A stretch of DNA of 27,383 bases from a virus (IMGVR_UViG_3300036985_000421:1-27383); one strand, 5' to 3'. Counted from the first letter of the stretch, positions 1-6,668 are shown. Notes: generated by a model from the sequence alone, not told the origin. Made by a program: numbers and translations.

Positions 1-1
1 C

Positions 2-136
2 ACGACGAGCTGGCGATGTCGTAGTGCTGACGCCAATGACAGTCTGCGGTCTTATGCTAGCGTTTCATTGGCGGAAGGCAAACTCATGCAATATATTGAC
101 GAGGCTTTGAGGACAGATAAAGCGATTATAAAGTAA
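2..136 (+). CDS. Possible 3' end of an unidentified gene (partial)
   Basis: One plus-strand frame is open from the left edge to a TAA at 134-136, giving about 44 residues that end ...DEALRTDKAIIK. The start lies outside the window. The stretch looks clearly richer in G and C than the DNA that follows and uses codons such as TGG, CGG and GGC, whereas the next 550 bases are AT-rich and full of stops. I recognise no family. A second plus-strand frame is also open from base 3 to a stop near 110, so the frame choice rests on length and on the charged, soluble-looking sequence. The gene could be the last one of an upstream plus-strand unit, or a fragment of transferred DNA. Confidence 0.4.
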   Translation, partial: TTSWRCRSADANDSLRSYASVSLAEGKLMQYIDEALRTDKAIIK

Positions 137-202
137 TGGTTTAGAATTAGAATTAACATTGATTATAACATACAACATAGAGTGTATATTAAAACTAACT
201 AC

Positions 203-214
203 ACTACATGTAGT
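203..214. repeat. 12-bp perfect palindrome ACTACATGTAGT
   Basis: The 12 bases are their own reverse complement. The same arms (ACTACAT and ATGTAGT) recur as a hairpin with a 7-nt loop at 5093-5113. It could be an operator half-site pair; chance is possible in AT-rich DNA. Confidence 0.4.
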
Positions 215-218
215 AGTC

Positions 219-341
219 AACAACATATACTTATTAAAGTCAATGACTTAGATCTACAAGATGATGTGGTCAACAGCATGTTAAGTTAATGCAACAACAT
301 TTAACAATCAAGCAACTACACCACTTAATGTTAACAACATT
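219..341. repeat. Short AACAACAT repeats with a small dyad
   Basis: AACAACAT occurs at 219-226, 293-300 and 333-340, with a near copy (CAACAGCAT) around 271. The last copy overlaps an inverted repeat AATGTT/AACATT (327-341). Clustered short repeats in gene-free AT-rich DNA can be protein-binding iterons, but three copies at unequal spacing is weak evidence. Confidence 0.3.
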
Positions 342-456
342 GCTACAACCACTTATTACTTAAGGGGATAGAGGGGGGATCACTCATGCACTTCATATAT
401 TGCACTGCAACTTAAAAAAATCTAATAAAAATTACACAATCTCCGTCGATTACCTA

Positions 457-485
457 TTGACTTTTACTTTAAAGTATGATATAAT
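457..485 (+). promoter_or_regulatory. Sigma70-like promoter P1 (TTGACT-17-TATAAT)
   Basis: TTGACT at 457-462 and TATAAT at 480-485 are 17 bp apart. TTGACTTTT is shared with promoters P2 and P3. An ATG lies at 492, just 6 nt after the -10 box, as at the other two promoters, but here it reads ATG ATG TAA with no gene behind it. P1 may simply be the first of two tandem promoters for the late genes, or a leftover from a lost gene. Confidence 0.75.
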
Positions 486-647
486 ATTCTTATGATGTAA
501 AGCATTTAGCGACAAGAGACATAGATAACACACAAAGTCCCACTAAACTCTAATCTCTTAACATTATATCAAATGTATGATGTATCGACCACAAGTCTAT
601 CTTTCCTATTAAAGATATAAATATCCCTCTTTACCTGTAAATATCTC

Positions 648-676
648 TTGACTTTTCTAATTACTTGTGATATAAT
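648..676 (+). promoter_or_regulatory. Sigma70-like promoter P2 for the small terminase (TTGACT-17-TATAAT)
   Basis: TTGACT at 648-653 and TATAAT at 671-676 have the optimal 17-bp spacer. The ATG of the next gene begins at 685, 8 nt after the -10 box, so the expected transcription start (about 6-8 nt downstream of the box) falls at or next to the start codon. The mRNA would have essentially no leader and no Shine-Dalgarno. The box, spacer length and ATG placement match P3 at 10268. Confidence 0.8.
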
Positions 677-684
677 ACTCTTAT

Positions 685-1251
685 ATGACAAATAATGTTA
701 AAAAGTACTCTTACAATGAACTAAAAGATGATTTGGGTCGTTATCGTACTCAGAGTCTCTTTTGGGAATTGAGATTTAGAGAAGATGAAGAGAAGTACCC
801 TTGCTTCTTTACTCTTAAAGATTATGACCTTGAGAAGGAGGGTATCTTATATCCTTCTCTTAAGAAAATTTACCTTTCGTATGATCACATACCTGAGTTT
901 GAGTATGAGTTTGCTCTAGATGTGTTTAACTCTTGGGATCATTGGCAACGTCTTGCTAACGACACAGTCCCTATGATCAAGAAAGAAATCAAAGCTTGGA
1001 GAGAAGAGTTGGACATTAGGATCAAAGCTAATGCTCTAAAGGCTCTTATTGCTACAGCTAGATTAGATGACTCTAAAGGTTTTAACGCTGCTAAGTATCT
1101 TGCTGATAAAGGATACTCTACTCTTACTAAAAGAGGTAGACCTTCTTCTGAGGAAGTAGAAAGAGAGTTAAGAGTTCAAGCAGGTGCTTCTAAAGAACTA
1201 GAAGAAGACATGAAGAGACTTGGTTTAAGTGTAGTGAATGGAGGACAGTAG
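685..1251 (+). CDS. terS: Terminase small subunit (putative)
   Basis: The 188-residue product should recognise phage DNA and load it onto the large terminase at the procapsid. The N-terminal part carries a pattern I associate with small terminases of T7-like aquatic phages: a Y-x-x-L-x-x-D-x-G-x-YRTQSLFWE stretch (about residues 8-29), a mid-protein SWDHWQRL stretch, then a basic helix with repeated Ala and Lys, and a C-terminal AAKYLADKGY...KRGRPSSEEV segment. The gene begins 8 nt after promoter P2 with no upstream Shine-Dalgarno, so translation is probably leaderless. The HNH gene follows 2 nt after the stop, a common neighbour of small terminases. Unusually, the large subunit is more than 5 kb downstream, beyond the fibre and lysis genes. 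The assignment is by remembered family pattern and position. Confidence 0.7.
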   Translation: MTNNVKKYSYNELKDDLGRYRTQSLFWELRFREDEEKYPCFFTLKDYDLEKEGILYPSLKKIYLSYDHIPEFEYEFALDVFNSWDHWQRLANDTVPMIKKEIKAWREELDIRIKANALKALIATARLDDSKGFNAAKYLADKGYSTLTKRGRPSSEEVERELRVQAGASKELEEDMKRLGLSVVNGGQ

Positions 1252-1253
1252 CT

Positions 1254-1523
1254 ATGCCGTTTATGACTAATGGTAAGAGAGATTACAAGAAAGAACTCGC
1301 TTGGGAACACAAGAATGCTAATGGTGGTTCTAAAAGAGTAGAAGATAGAGCAAAAAGAAATGCAGCTCGTAAGATAGTAGGACTTAAGGTAGGTGACTCT
1401 AGACAAGCAGATCACAAGGTACCTCTTACTTCTGGTGGATCTAATTCTAGATCTAACCTTAGAGTTGTGTCTGCTAAGACTAATCTAACAAAAGAAGCTA
1501 ATAGAAAAAAGAGAGCTAGCTAA
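1254..1523 (+). CDS. HNH-family endonuclease-like protein next to terminase
   Basis: This small basic protein (89 residues) has the HNH pattern in its second half: Asp53-His54 in QADHKVPLTSGG, then N-x-R-S-N-L-R-V-V (Asn68) and a further Asn77. The N-terminal 45 residues are rich in Lys and Arg, suiting DNA binding. HNH proteins encoded next to terminase genes assist cleavage during DNA packaging in several tailed phages, and the position right after terS suggests that role over a selfish homing function. The start lies 2 nt after the terS stop with GGAGG at 1242-1246, so the pair is translated together. The next gene starts immediately after its stop. Confidence 0.65.
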   Translation: MPFMTNGKRDYKKELAWEHKNANGGSKRVEDRAKRNAARKIVGLKVGDSRQADHKVPLTSGGSNSRSNLRVVSAKTNLTKEANRKKRAS

Positions 1524-2930
1524 ATGGCAAAGATTACCCTACCTACCATAGCATCAGGCTATGCTTCAATAACACAACTCAACTCTGCCTTCGACAGTAT
1601 AGAGCAAGAGTTTAATAACAAGGTCCTATATCGAGATAACCCAGCTGGTGAAGCTAACCAGATGGAAGTATCTATAGATATGAATAGTAATAGTATTACC
1701 AATGTGAATGGTATATCTACTGAAACTATTACTGTTGATGGTATTGACCTGACAGCTCAGATTACAGCCTCTCAAGCTTCTTCTGCTGCTGCCGCTGCTA
1801 GTGCTACCGCAGCTGCTAACAGTGCTTCTTCTGCATCAGGTAGTGCATCTACTGCTACTACTGGTGCTTCTACCGCTACTACCCAAGCCTCTAATGCAAG
1901 TACCTCAGCTTCAGCTGCTTCTACGTCAGCTACTAGTGCAGCAGCGTCAGCCTCTACTGCTACTACTCAAGCCTCTAATGCAAGTACAAGTGCTACTTCT
2001 GCTAGTGGTAGTGCTTCTACAGCATCAACACAAGCTTCTAATGCTAGTACTTCTGCATCAGGGGCTTCAACAAGTGCAACTAACGCTGCATCAAGTGCCT
2101 CTTCTGCATCAACTAGTGCAACAACAGCTACAAATAAAGCAAGTGAAGCTGCTACATCAGCCACAAATGCTACTTCTAGTGCCACTTCTGCTTCTACTTC
2201 AGCTACAAATGCAGCATCCAGTGCTACTTCAGCAAGTGGTAGTGCTACAACAGCCACTACTCAGGCTACTAATGCATCAAACTCAGCATCTGCTGCCTCA
2301 ACGAGTGCTACTAATGCCTCTTCTAGTGCATCCAGTGCCTCTACAAGCGCATCTAATGCTTCTACCAGTGCAACTGCAGCTTCATCTGCACAAACAGCTG
2401 CAGAATCTGCTCGTGATGCTACGTTAGCAGCTTTTGATTCATTTGATGATAGATACTTGGGGGCTAAAGCGTCTGATCCATCTGTTGACAATGATGGTAA
2501 TGCTTTATTAGCAGGAGCTTTATATTTTAATTCTTCTAGTAGTGTAATGAAGTTGTACACAGGCTCTGCTTGGGTGGCTGCTTACGTTTCAGGTACGGGT
2601 TTTGTAGCACAGACTTCTATTACTGGTTCTGCTGACATTCCTACAGGTACTACAGGTGAACGAGATGGTAGTCCTAGTGCTGGTTACTTTAGGTTCAACT
2701 CTGAAGAAGGTGCCTTTGAGGGTTACGATGGCTCTGCTTGGGGTTCTATTGGTGGCGGTGGTGGTGCAACTGGTGCTGGTGGTGATACTGTATTCCAAGA
2801 GAATAGCTTGATTGTAACTACTAGCTATACACTTACAACTGGTAAGTCAGCATCATCAGTCGGGCCTATCACTATCAATTCTGGCGCCTCAATTACCATT
2901 CCGTCAAACGCTAGATGGGTTGTGCTGTAG
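1524..2930 (+). CDS. Tail fibre protein with long Ala/Ser/Thr heptad-repeat shaft
   Basis: This is a 468-residue structural protein, probably the main fibre contacting the cell surface. The first 80 residues look like a fibre base that docks to the tail (ITLPTIASGYASITQLNSAF, then a short beta-like part with ITNVNG and ITVDGI). Residues about 82-300 are almost only Ala, Ser, Thr and Asn in a clear seven-residue pattern of the type STSATNA, with Ala at positions 4 and 7, which suggests a thin trimeric Ala-coil shaft. After FDSFDDRYLGAKA comes a globular part with a Gly-rich patch near 410-420. The C-terminus has an SSVGPITINSGASITIPS motif seen at the end of many aquatic phage fibres. The start is adjacent to the HNH stop. 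Confidence 0.85.
   Translation: MAKITLPTIASGYASITQLNSAFDSIEQEFNNKVLYRDNPAGEANQMEVSIDMNSNSITNVNGISTETITVDGIDLTAQITASQASSAAAAASATAAANSASSASGSASTATTGASTATTQASNASTSASAASTSATSAAASASTATTQASNASTSATSASGSASTASTQASNASTSASGASTSATNAASSASSASTSATTATNKASEAATSATNATSSATSASTSATNAASSATSASGSATTATTQATNASNSASAASTSATNASSSASSASTSASNASTSATAASSAQTAAESARDATLAAFDSFDDRYLGAKASDPSVDNDGNALLAGALYFNSSSSVMKLYTGSAWVAAYVSGTGFVAQTSITGSADIPTGTTGERDGSPSAGYFRFNSEEGAFEGYDGSAWGSIGGGGGATGAGGDTVFQENSLIVTTSYTLTTGKSASSVGPITINSGASITIPSNARWVVL
1767..2423 (+). repeat. Coding heptad repeat (Ala/Ser/Thr), fibre shaft
   Basis: About 30 heptads of the form S-T/S-S-A-T/S-x-A are encoded in frame. Codons vary from copy to copy, so the protein period is kept while exact DNA repetition is limited. 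Long open frames in other phases and on the other strand here are by-products of this composition. Confidence 0.8.
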
Positions 2931-2951
2931 TTCTTTAAAGGAAAATATATA

Positions 2952-3518
2952 ATGGCAAGTTCAATAAATGCGAGTACGAGTGCAGGGCTGGTAACCAGTG
3001 CTGATACTTCTGGCGATTTAAACATACAAAGCGGTGGCTCAACTAAGATAGCGGTGACATCAGCAGGTGTAGCGGTTACTGGATTGAGTAAGGCATCGTT
3101 GCCTACAGGTAGTGTGTTGCAAGTGGTGAGTGCTACTTATTCAACACAAGTTACATCAAGTAGTGCTACATGGGCAACAACAGGACTAACTGCTACCATT
3201 ACTCCAACATCCGCTACAAGTAAAATTCTTATATTTGTAAGTCAAAATGGTCTATATAAAAATGCAACAGATACTATGATGGGTTTAAGGTTGGTAAGAA
3301 ATTCAACCACCATCATTACATTTGAAATACAGGCATTGTATACAAATTCAACTGCAAAAAATGAAGGCGCATCATCTACTACTTATCTTGATTCTCCTGC
3401 AACTACATCTGCTGTAACTTATAAAACAGAATTAAATAATGCAAATGCTGCTGGTCTTGTTTATGCACAAGTTGCAACAGAATCTTCAAGCATTACTCTT
3501 ATGGAGATAGCAGCATAA
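2952..3518 (+). CDS. Short tail-fibre tip / structural protein, cassette 1
   Basis: This 188-residue protein is rich in Ser, Thr and Ala with a beta-structured feel. The first 60 residues (MASSINASTSAG...LNIQSGG...IAVTSAG) resemble the beta-repeat linkers of phage fibres. The stretch GSVLQVVSATYSTQVTSSS followed by LTATITPTSATSKILIFVSQ is a pattern I associate with aquatic phage fibre tips. The rest reads like a jelly-roll tip. A Shine-Dalgarno AAAGGAAA lies just before the ATG, and the stop overlaps the start of the next small gene (TAATG). It forms the first of three tip-plus-accessory pairs. Confidence 0.65.
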   Translation: MASSINASTSAGLVTSADTSGDLNIQSGGSTKIAVTSAGVAVTGLSKASLPTGSVLQVVSATYSTQVTSSSATWATTGLTATITPTSATSKILIFVSQNGLYKNATDTMMGLRLVRNSTTIITFEIQALYTNSTAKNEGASSTTYLDSPATTSAVTYKTELNNANAAGLVYAQVATESSSITLMEIAA

Positions 3519-3778
3519 TGACACTTCAATCTATATTTAAGCTATATCCGCAAGTTACTGTTATCTATGGTGACGAAGCCTTTGACGCTGATGGCAATCT
3601 AGTCGCATACGACCTAGACCTAGTTAAAGCAGAGCAAGCAGCCGAGGCTAAACGACAAGAGGCACTAGCCTACCTAGCCTCTACAGATTACATGATGACT
3701 GCTGACTACGATAAAGACACGACAGAAGTTAAAGTGTTACGAGCAGCAGCTAGAGCAGTTATACGAGGAGTAGCATAA
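3518..3778 (+). CDS. Small fibre-accessory protein (possible assembly chaperone), cassette 1
   Basis: An 86-residue acidic, mostly helical protein. It starts MTLQSIFKLYP, a beginning shared in outline with the 56-residue protein at 4378 (MTLFEKIKTLYP), and ends in an Ala-rich segment after a D-Y-M-M-T-A-D-Y-D-K motif. Small proteins coded directly behind fibre genes are often fibre assembly chaperones or tip adaptors; that role is inferred from position and size. Its ATG overlaps the stop of the fibre-tip gene, which implies translational coupling. Confidence 0.55.
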   Translation: MTLQSIFKLYPQVTVIYGDEAFDADGNLVAYDLDLVKAEQAAEAKRQEALAYLASTDYMMTADYDKDTTEVKVLRAAARAVIRGVA

Positions 3779-3779
3779 T

Positions 3780-4376
3780 ATGGCTGGAGTTATATTAAAC
3801 GGTTCAACATCAGGGTCAGTTACATTAGACCCACCAGCAGTAGCAGGTTCTACTGTCATTACCTTGCCATCAACAAGTGGCACTATGTTATTAAGCAATG
3901 GTGATGGTTCAGGTCTTACTGGTATTTCAGGTGCTAACTTTACTAATAACTATGTAAGGTTATCAGGAACACAACTTAATAATGCACAAAATAGTGTCAC
4001 AAAATATATACTAGAAACAGAGTTAAGTGATACCAATGGTTGGTGGGATTCTACTAATCATAAGTTTTTACCAAATAAAGCTGGATGGTATCAAGTTAAT
4101 TGTTCTTGGACTCCTTCTAGGGCGGCTACAGGAGTACTTCAATTTTATCATAGATTATATAAAAATGGAACATTCCAAGATGAGTTAGGTGGTAGAAATG
4201 TATCTTATGCAAATTCAACAAATTCAGGTCCAGGTCATGTGAATTGTACTTATTTTGCATATTTAAATGGCTCAACAGACTATCTTGAAAATTATGTATA
4301 TACCTATGATTATGGTGGCGGTGGTGATGGCTGGGTTACACTAACTCATATGTATATTAGTTGGGTAGGAGTTTAA
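3780..4376 (+). CDS. Short tail-fibre tip with C1q-like jelly-roll domain, cassette 2
   Basis: A 198-residue protein in two parts. Residues 1-55 are a fibre linker (MAGVILNGSTSGSVTL...VITLPSTSGTML...GDGSGLTGI), a stretch repeated in many phage fibres. Residues 56-198 look like a C1q/TNF-type beta sandwich: aromatic strands such as GWYQVNCSWTP, a FYHRLYKNGTF strand, and a Gly-rich end before WVTLTHMYISWVGV. Such domains make trimeric tips that bind host surface molecules. It begins 1 nt after the previous stop, and the 56-residue gene follows after 1 nt. Confidence 0.65.
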   Translation: MAGVILNGSTSGSVTLDPPAVAGSTVITLPSTSGTMLLSNGDGSGLTGISGANFTNNYVRLSGTQLNNAQNSVTKYILETELSDTNGWWDSTNHKFLPNKAGWYQVNCSWTPSRAATGVLQFYHRLYKNGTFQDELGGRNVSYANSTNSGPGHVNCTYFAYLNGSTDYLENYVYTYDYGGGGDGWVTLTHMYISWVGV

Positions 4377-4377
4377 C

Positions 4378-4548
4378 ATGACACTATTTGAAAAGATTAA
4401 AACACTATATCCTGAGTTTACGGATGATGACCATATTAATTCTTATGTAATACAAAATGATATGGATGGTAAAGGTGAGTATCTAGCTAGTTGGTCTCAT
4501 CCTACAGCACCAAGACCTACTGAAGAACAGTTACAGGGAGTAGCATAA
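4378..4548 (+). CDS. Small fibre-accessory protein, XkdW-like, cassette 2
   Basis: ATG at 4378 opens a 56-residue frame ending in TAA at 4546-4548, with AGGAG a few nt upstream. It starts MTLFEKIKTLYPEFTDDDH, continues with an IQNDMDGKGEYLASW block, and ends with PRPTEEQLQGVA. The DGxGxYxxxW...PTxEEL signature is typical of small proteins behind fibre genes (XkdW-like). The start resembles the 86-residue protein at 3518, so the two may be diverged copies. Its stop and the next start share bases (TAATG). Confidence 0.7.
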   Translation: MTLFEKIKTLYPEFTDDDHINSYVIQNDMDGKGEYLASWSHPTAPRPTEEQLQGVA

Positions 4549-5093
4549 TGGCTATCGTATTAGATGGAACAGCAAACACGGTAACACCGCTAAACGGAGC
4601 ATTAGGTGGAACTACACCTAGCACGGTGGCTGCTACTACAGTCGTAGCAAGCTCAACAATTAAAGGTGCAACTACCATTGCTGTAGGTAACGCTACACCA
4701 TCAGCTAGTGGTGCAGGTATTACTTTCCCAGCTACGCAAAGTGCTAGTACGGATGCCAATACGCTAGATGATTACGAGGAAGGCACTTGGACACCAACTC
4801 AAGGTAGTGGTGTTACTCGCTCAGGCTCTTTGGCTATAGGTGGAACTTATACTAAAATTGGTAGGGTTGTTTATGTTAAAGGTTACTTAGGGGCAACTGT
4901 ATCTGTTACTTCTGTTGGTGAATTAGTATCAGGATTACCTTTTGCAGCAGATTATAGTACCCTTGGTGGAGCTACTAACAATGCCTCAAATATTGGTGTA
5001 ACTATGATTGCATCAGGCACATCTGTTACTTCTCCAATAGCAATATCATCAACACCATATATTTATTTTGCAGTTATATACAATGTTTCATAA
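4548..5093 (+). CDS. Short tail-fibre tip with LDDYEEGTWTP motif, cassette 3
   Basis: A 181-residue protein. The N-terminal 75 residues are a Thr/Ala/Gly-rich linker (MAIVLDGTANTVTP, ATTIAVGNATPSASGAGITFP). Then comes ANTLDDYEEGTWTPTQGSG, a motif I know from the C-terminal tips of many tailed-phage fibres, followed by the usual GTYTKIGRVVYVKGYL strand and a beta-rich end. It probably forms a receptor-contacting knob. Its ATG overlaps the stop of the 56-residue gene. It is the third fibre tip within 2.2 kb. Confidence 0.75.
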   Translation: MAIVLDGTANTVTPLNGALGGTTPSTVAATTVVASSTIKGATTIAVGNATPSASGAGITFPATQSASTDANTLDDYEEGTWTPTQGSGVTRSGSLAIGGTYTKIGRVVYVKGYLGATVSVTSVGELVSGLPFAADYSTLGGATNNASNIGVTMIASGTSVTSPIAISSTPYIYFAVIYNVS

Positions 5094-5113
5094 CTACATC
5101 AGATTAATGTAGT
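5093..5113 (+). repeat. Small hairpin between fibre tip 3 and its accessory gene
   Basis: ACTACAT and ATGTAGT form a 7-bp stem with a 7-nt loop, overlapping the end of the preceding stop codon. No T-run follows, so a terminator is unlikely. It could affect coupling or mRNA stability. It repeats the arms of the palindrome at 203-214. Confidence 0.4.
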
Positions 5114-5133
5114 CGGACACAAAGGAGTTTTAA

Positions 5134-5373
5134 ATGGCATTAACTAAAGAAGTAAAGATTGACCAAATTACAGTAATAGAAAACGGCACGGTATTATTTC
5201 GTGAAGTTACTCGTATAGCAGAGGATGGTGTTCAATTATCACAAACATATCACCGTAGCTCACTAGCACCAGCATCAGACTTAACAGGTATTCCTGACAA
5301 TGTTGCTGCTATCTGCAATGTAGCATGGACACCTGAAGTCATTGCTGCTTATCAAGTGTCATTGCTAGCATAA
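5134..5373 (+). CDS. Small tail-associated protein, cassette 3
   Basis: A 79-residue protein preceded by AAAGGAG at good spacing. It has the layout MALTKEVKIDQITVIENGTV, then an LFREVTRIAEDGVQLSQTYHR core and a C-terminal ICNVAWTPEVIAAYQ segment. Proteins of this pattern sit near fibre and lysis genes in many aquatic phages; I know of no established function. By position it could help fold or attach the third fibre tip. Its stop overlaps the start of the membrane protein that follows (TAATG), joining the fibre block to the lysis block. Confidence 0.6.
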   Translation: MALTKEVKIDQITVIENGTVLFREVTRIAEDGVQLSQTYHRSSLAPASDLTGIPDNVAAICNVAWTPEVIAAYQVSLLA

Positions 5374-5654
5374 TGGAAAAGTTCATAGCCAAAGTAAACG
5401 CTTTCTTAAACCAGTTCTGTATCATGTGTAAAGTGCCTTGCGACAAGCAAATGCACTTCATCTGTGGCTTTATCATAGCTGCCGCATTGACACCGTTCAT
5501 TGGCTTCTACGCTGTAGTTGTTGTGGCTATCATTGCGCTACTTAAAGAGATATACGATGCACTACATCCTGACAAGCATACTGCTGACTTTTGGGATTGG
5601 GTAGCCACGACTTTAGGTGGTGCATTAGGTTTTGTTTTAATAAATTTACTATAA
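5373..5654 (+). CDS. Small membrane protein of the lysis cassette
   Basis: A 93-residue protein with about three hydrophobic segments (roughly 28-42, 44-58 and 78-92). Charged residues stand at fixed places: Asp24-Lys25 and His28 (DKQMHFICG), Lys58-Glu59 and Asp62 (LLKEIYD), then Asp72/Asp75 before ATTLGGALG. This D-K-x-x-H-F-x-x-G ... K-E-x-x-D ... D-x-x-A-T pattern recurs in small phage and bacterial membrane proteins of unknown role. Position just before the coiled-coil membrane protein and the peptidase suggests a holin or lysis helper, but conserved polar residues in membrane helices could also mean an enzyme or zinc site. Confidence 0.6.
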   Translation: MEKFIAKVNAFLNQFCIMCKVPCDKQMHFICGFIIAAALTPFIGFYAVVVVAIIALLKEIYDALHPDKHTADFWDWVATTLGGALGFVLINLL

Positions 5655-5666
5655 TAAGAGAAGATA

Positions 5667-5876
5667 ATGTCCGAAATCCTAGACTCAGTTGAATATGGAA
5701 AACTCATAGCTAAAGTAGAAATGCTTGAGAAGAAGATAGACAAGATGGAGAGTGCGCTTGATGAACTGCTTGCCTTAGCTAACAAAGGTCGTGGTGGGTT
5801 CTGGGCTGGCATGATGATAGCTTCTCTAGTAGGGGCTGTTATCTCTTATTTATCTCGTGTTTTTGTAGGTCACTAA
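5667..5876 (+). CDS. Coiled-coil single-TM protein, holin-like (XhlA type)
   Basis: A 69-residue protein with an acidic/basic helix at residues 12-40 (VEMLEKKIDKMESALDELL) that should form a coiled coil, then a Gly/Arg-rich turn and one membrane helix at about 44-66. This is the layout of small haemolysin/holin-like proteins such as XhlA. AAGAGAAG upstream is a fair Shine-Dalgarno. Its TAA overlaps the ATG of the peptidase gene (TAATG), which supports a joint role in lysis, either as holin or as a partner that brings the peptidase to the membrane. Confidence 0.6.
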   Translation: MSEILDSVEYGKLIAKVEMLEKKIDKMESALDELLALANKGRGGFWAGMMIASLVGAVISYLSRVFVGH

Positions 5877-6292
5877 TGCAACTCACACCTCACTTCTCTC
5901 TTGCTGAACTAACAGTTACTAATCAAAAGATAGATAATACTCCATCTAAAGAAATAGTAGAAGTATTACGCACTACTGCTTTCTATATGGAGAAGGTGCG
6001 AGAGTTACTAGGTAATGTTGCTATAACTATCAATAGTGGCTATCGTAGTCCTGATGTCAATCGTCAAGTAGGTGGCACTAGCAACTCGTCACACACTTAT
6101 GGTTATGCTGTGGACTTTACAGCCTATGGTCACACCGTTAAGACAGTAGCTAATATCTTAAGTAAAAGTAATTTAAAATTCGACCAATTGATTTATGAAA
6201 AGACTTGGGTTCATATATCCTTTGACCCTCGTATGCGTGGGAATATTCTCACACTCAAGGGTAAAGGTAAATACGTAAAGGGGATTGTATAA
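5876..6292 (+). CDS. M15-family peptidase endolysin (D-Ala-D-Ala carboxypeptidase fold)
   Basis: A 138-residue single-domain enzyme that should cut peptide bridges in the host cell wall at the end of infection. The zinc site is readable: NSGYRSPDVNRQVGG precedes SSHTYGYAVDF, giving His73 and Asp80 (H-x6-D), and WVHISF gives the third ligand His113; Glu108 in IYEKTWVH is the likely catalytic acid. It has the length of the compact phage M15 enzymes. There is no signal peptide, so it needs a holin. It overlaps the gene before it and the holin-like gene after it by a shared TAATG. Confidence 0.85.
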   Translation: MQLTPHFSLAELTVTNQKIDNTPSKEIVEVLRTTAFYMEKVRELLGNVAITINSGYRSPDVNRQVGGTSNSSHTYGYAVDFTAYGHTVKTVANILSKSNLKFDQLIYEKTWVHISFDPRMRGNILTLKGKGKYVKGIV

Positions 6293-6666
6293 TGTGGTCA
6301 GTATTATTTCCAGCACTTCTACCAGCTATCACGGATGGTGTTCGTGGTATTTTTGCTAAGATTACTAAAGGGGCAGGAGGTAATCCTGTCAATGTAACTG
6401 AGCGTATTCAACTTATGCAAGCAGAGACAGCTCGTTTGCAAGCACTAGCAGAGATAGATAAACCTGCAGGTGAACCAGCTCCTTGGGTAAATAACTTAAG
6501 GTCTAGCTTTAGGTATATAGCCATCATCGTTATTTGGTTAGCTACTATTGGTGCAGTATTCTCTACTACTGTACCTGAAGCTATTACTCTTATTATGCTT
6601 GACCTAAGTGGAGCTTGTATGAGCTTCGTTATTGGTGAACGTATGTATCTAACTTTAAGGAAATAA
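6292..6666 (+). CDS. Holin of the 3TM type (putative)
   Basis: A 124-residue membrane protein. After an amphipathic start (WSVLFPALLPAITDGVRGIF) and a hydrophilic middle come P-A-P-W65-V-N-N-L-R-S-S-F-R and two strong hydrophobic segments (about 73-92 and 96-114) ending in GERMYLTLRK. The W-V-N-x-L-R-x-x-x-R boundary before the membrane hairpin is typical of the three-TM holins seen in phages and gene-transfer agents. The start overlaps the endolysin stop, fitting a holin/endolysin pair. If correct, this is the strongest holin candidate of the three small membrane proteins here. Confidence 0.65.
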   Translation: MWSVLFPALLPAITDGVRGIFAKITKGAGGNPVNVTERIQLMQAETARLQALAEIDKPAGEPAPWVNNLRSSFRYIAIIVIWLATIGAVFSTTVPEAITLIMLDLSGACMSFVIGERMYLTLRK

Positions 6667-6668
6667 GT

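Larger units (their letters stand above)
137..684. other. AT-rich gene-free regulatory region before the late genes
   Basis: No reading frame of useful length is found on either strand. The stretch holds a perfect 12-bp palindrome, ACTACATGTAGT (203-214), three copies of AACAACAT (219, 293, 333), a small inverted repeat AATGTT-AAC-AACATT (327-341), a G-rich patch (364-379) and two sigma70-like promoters at 457-485 and 648-676. It probably controls the late operon and could contain an origin or packaging signals; nothing in it proves either. Confidence 0.6.

Noticed and set aside
3-110. Second open frame at the left edge
   Set aside because: It is shorter than the frame ending at 136 and no start is visible; it cannot be excluded, but the longer one was preferred.
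361-420. Terminator around the G-rich patch
   Set aside because: The poly-A/T run near 414 is not preceded by a stable stem.
1176-1415. Minus-strand frame across the terS/HNH junction
   Set aside because: It is antisense to two well-supported genes, is rich in Ser and Phe as expected of a shadow frame, and lacks a start signal.
1801-2560. Long open frames in other phases and on the minus strand inside the fibre shaft
   Set aside because: They consist almost only of Leu/Gln or Ala/Val/Glu and result from the repetitive Ser/Ala/Thr codons; none has a ribosome-binding site or family likeness.
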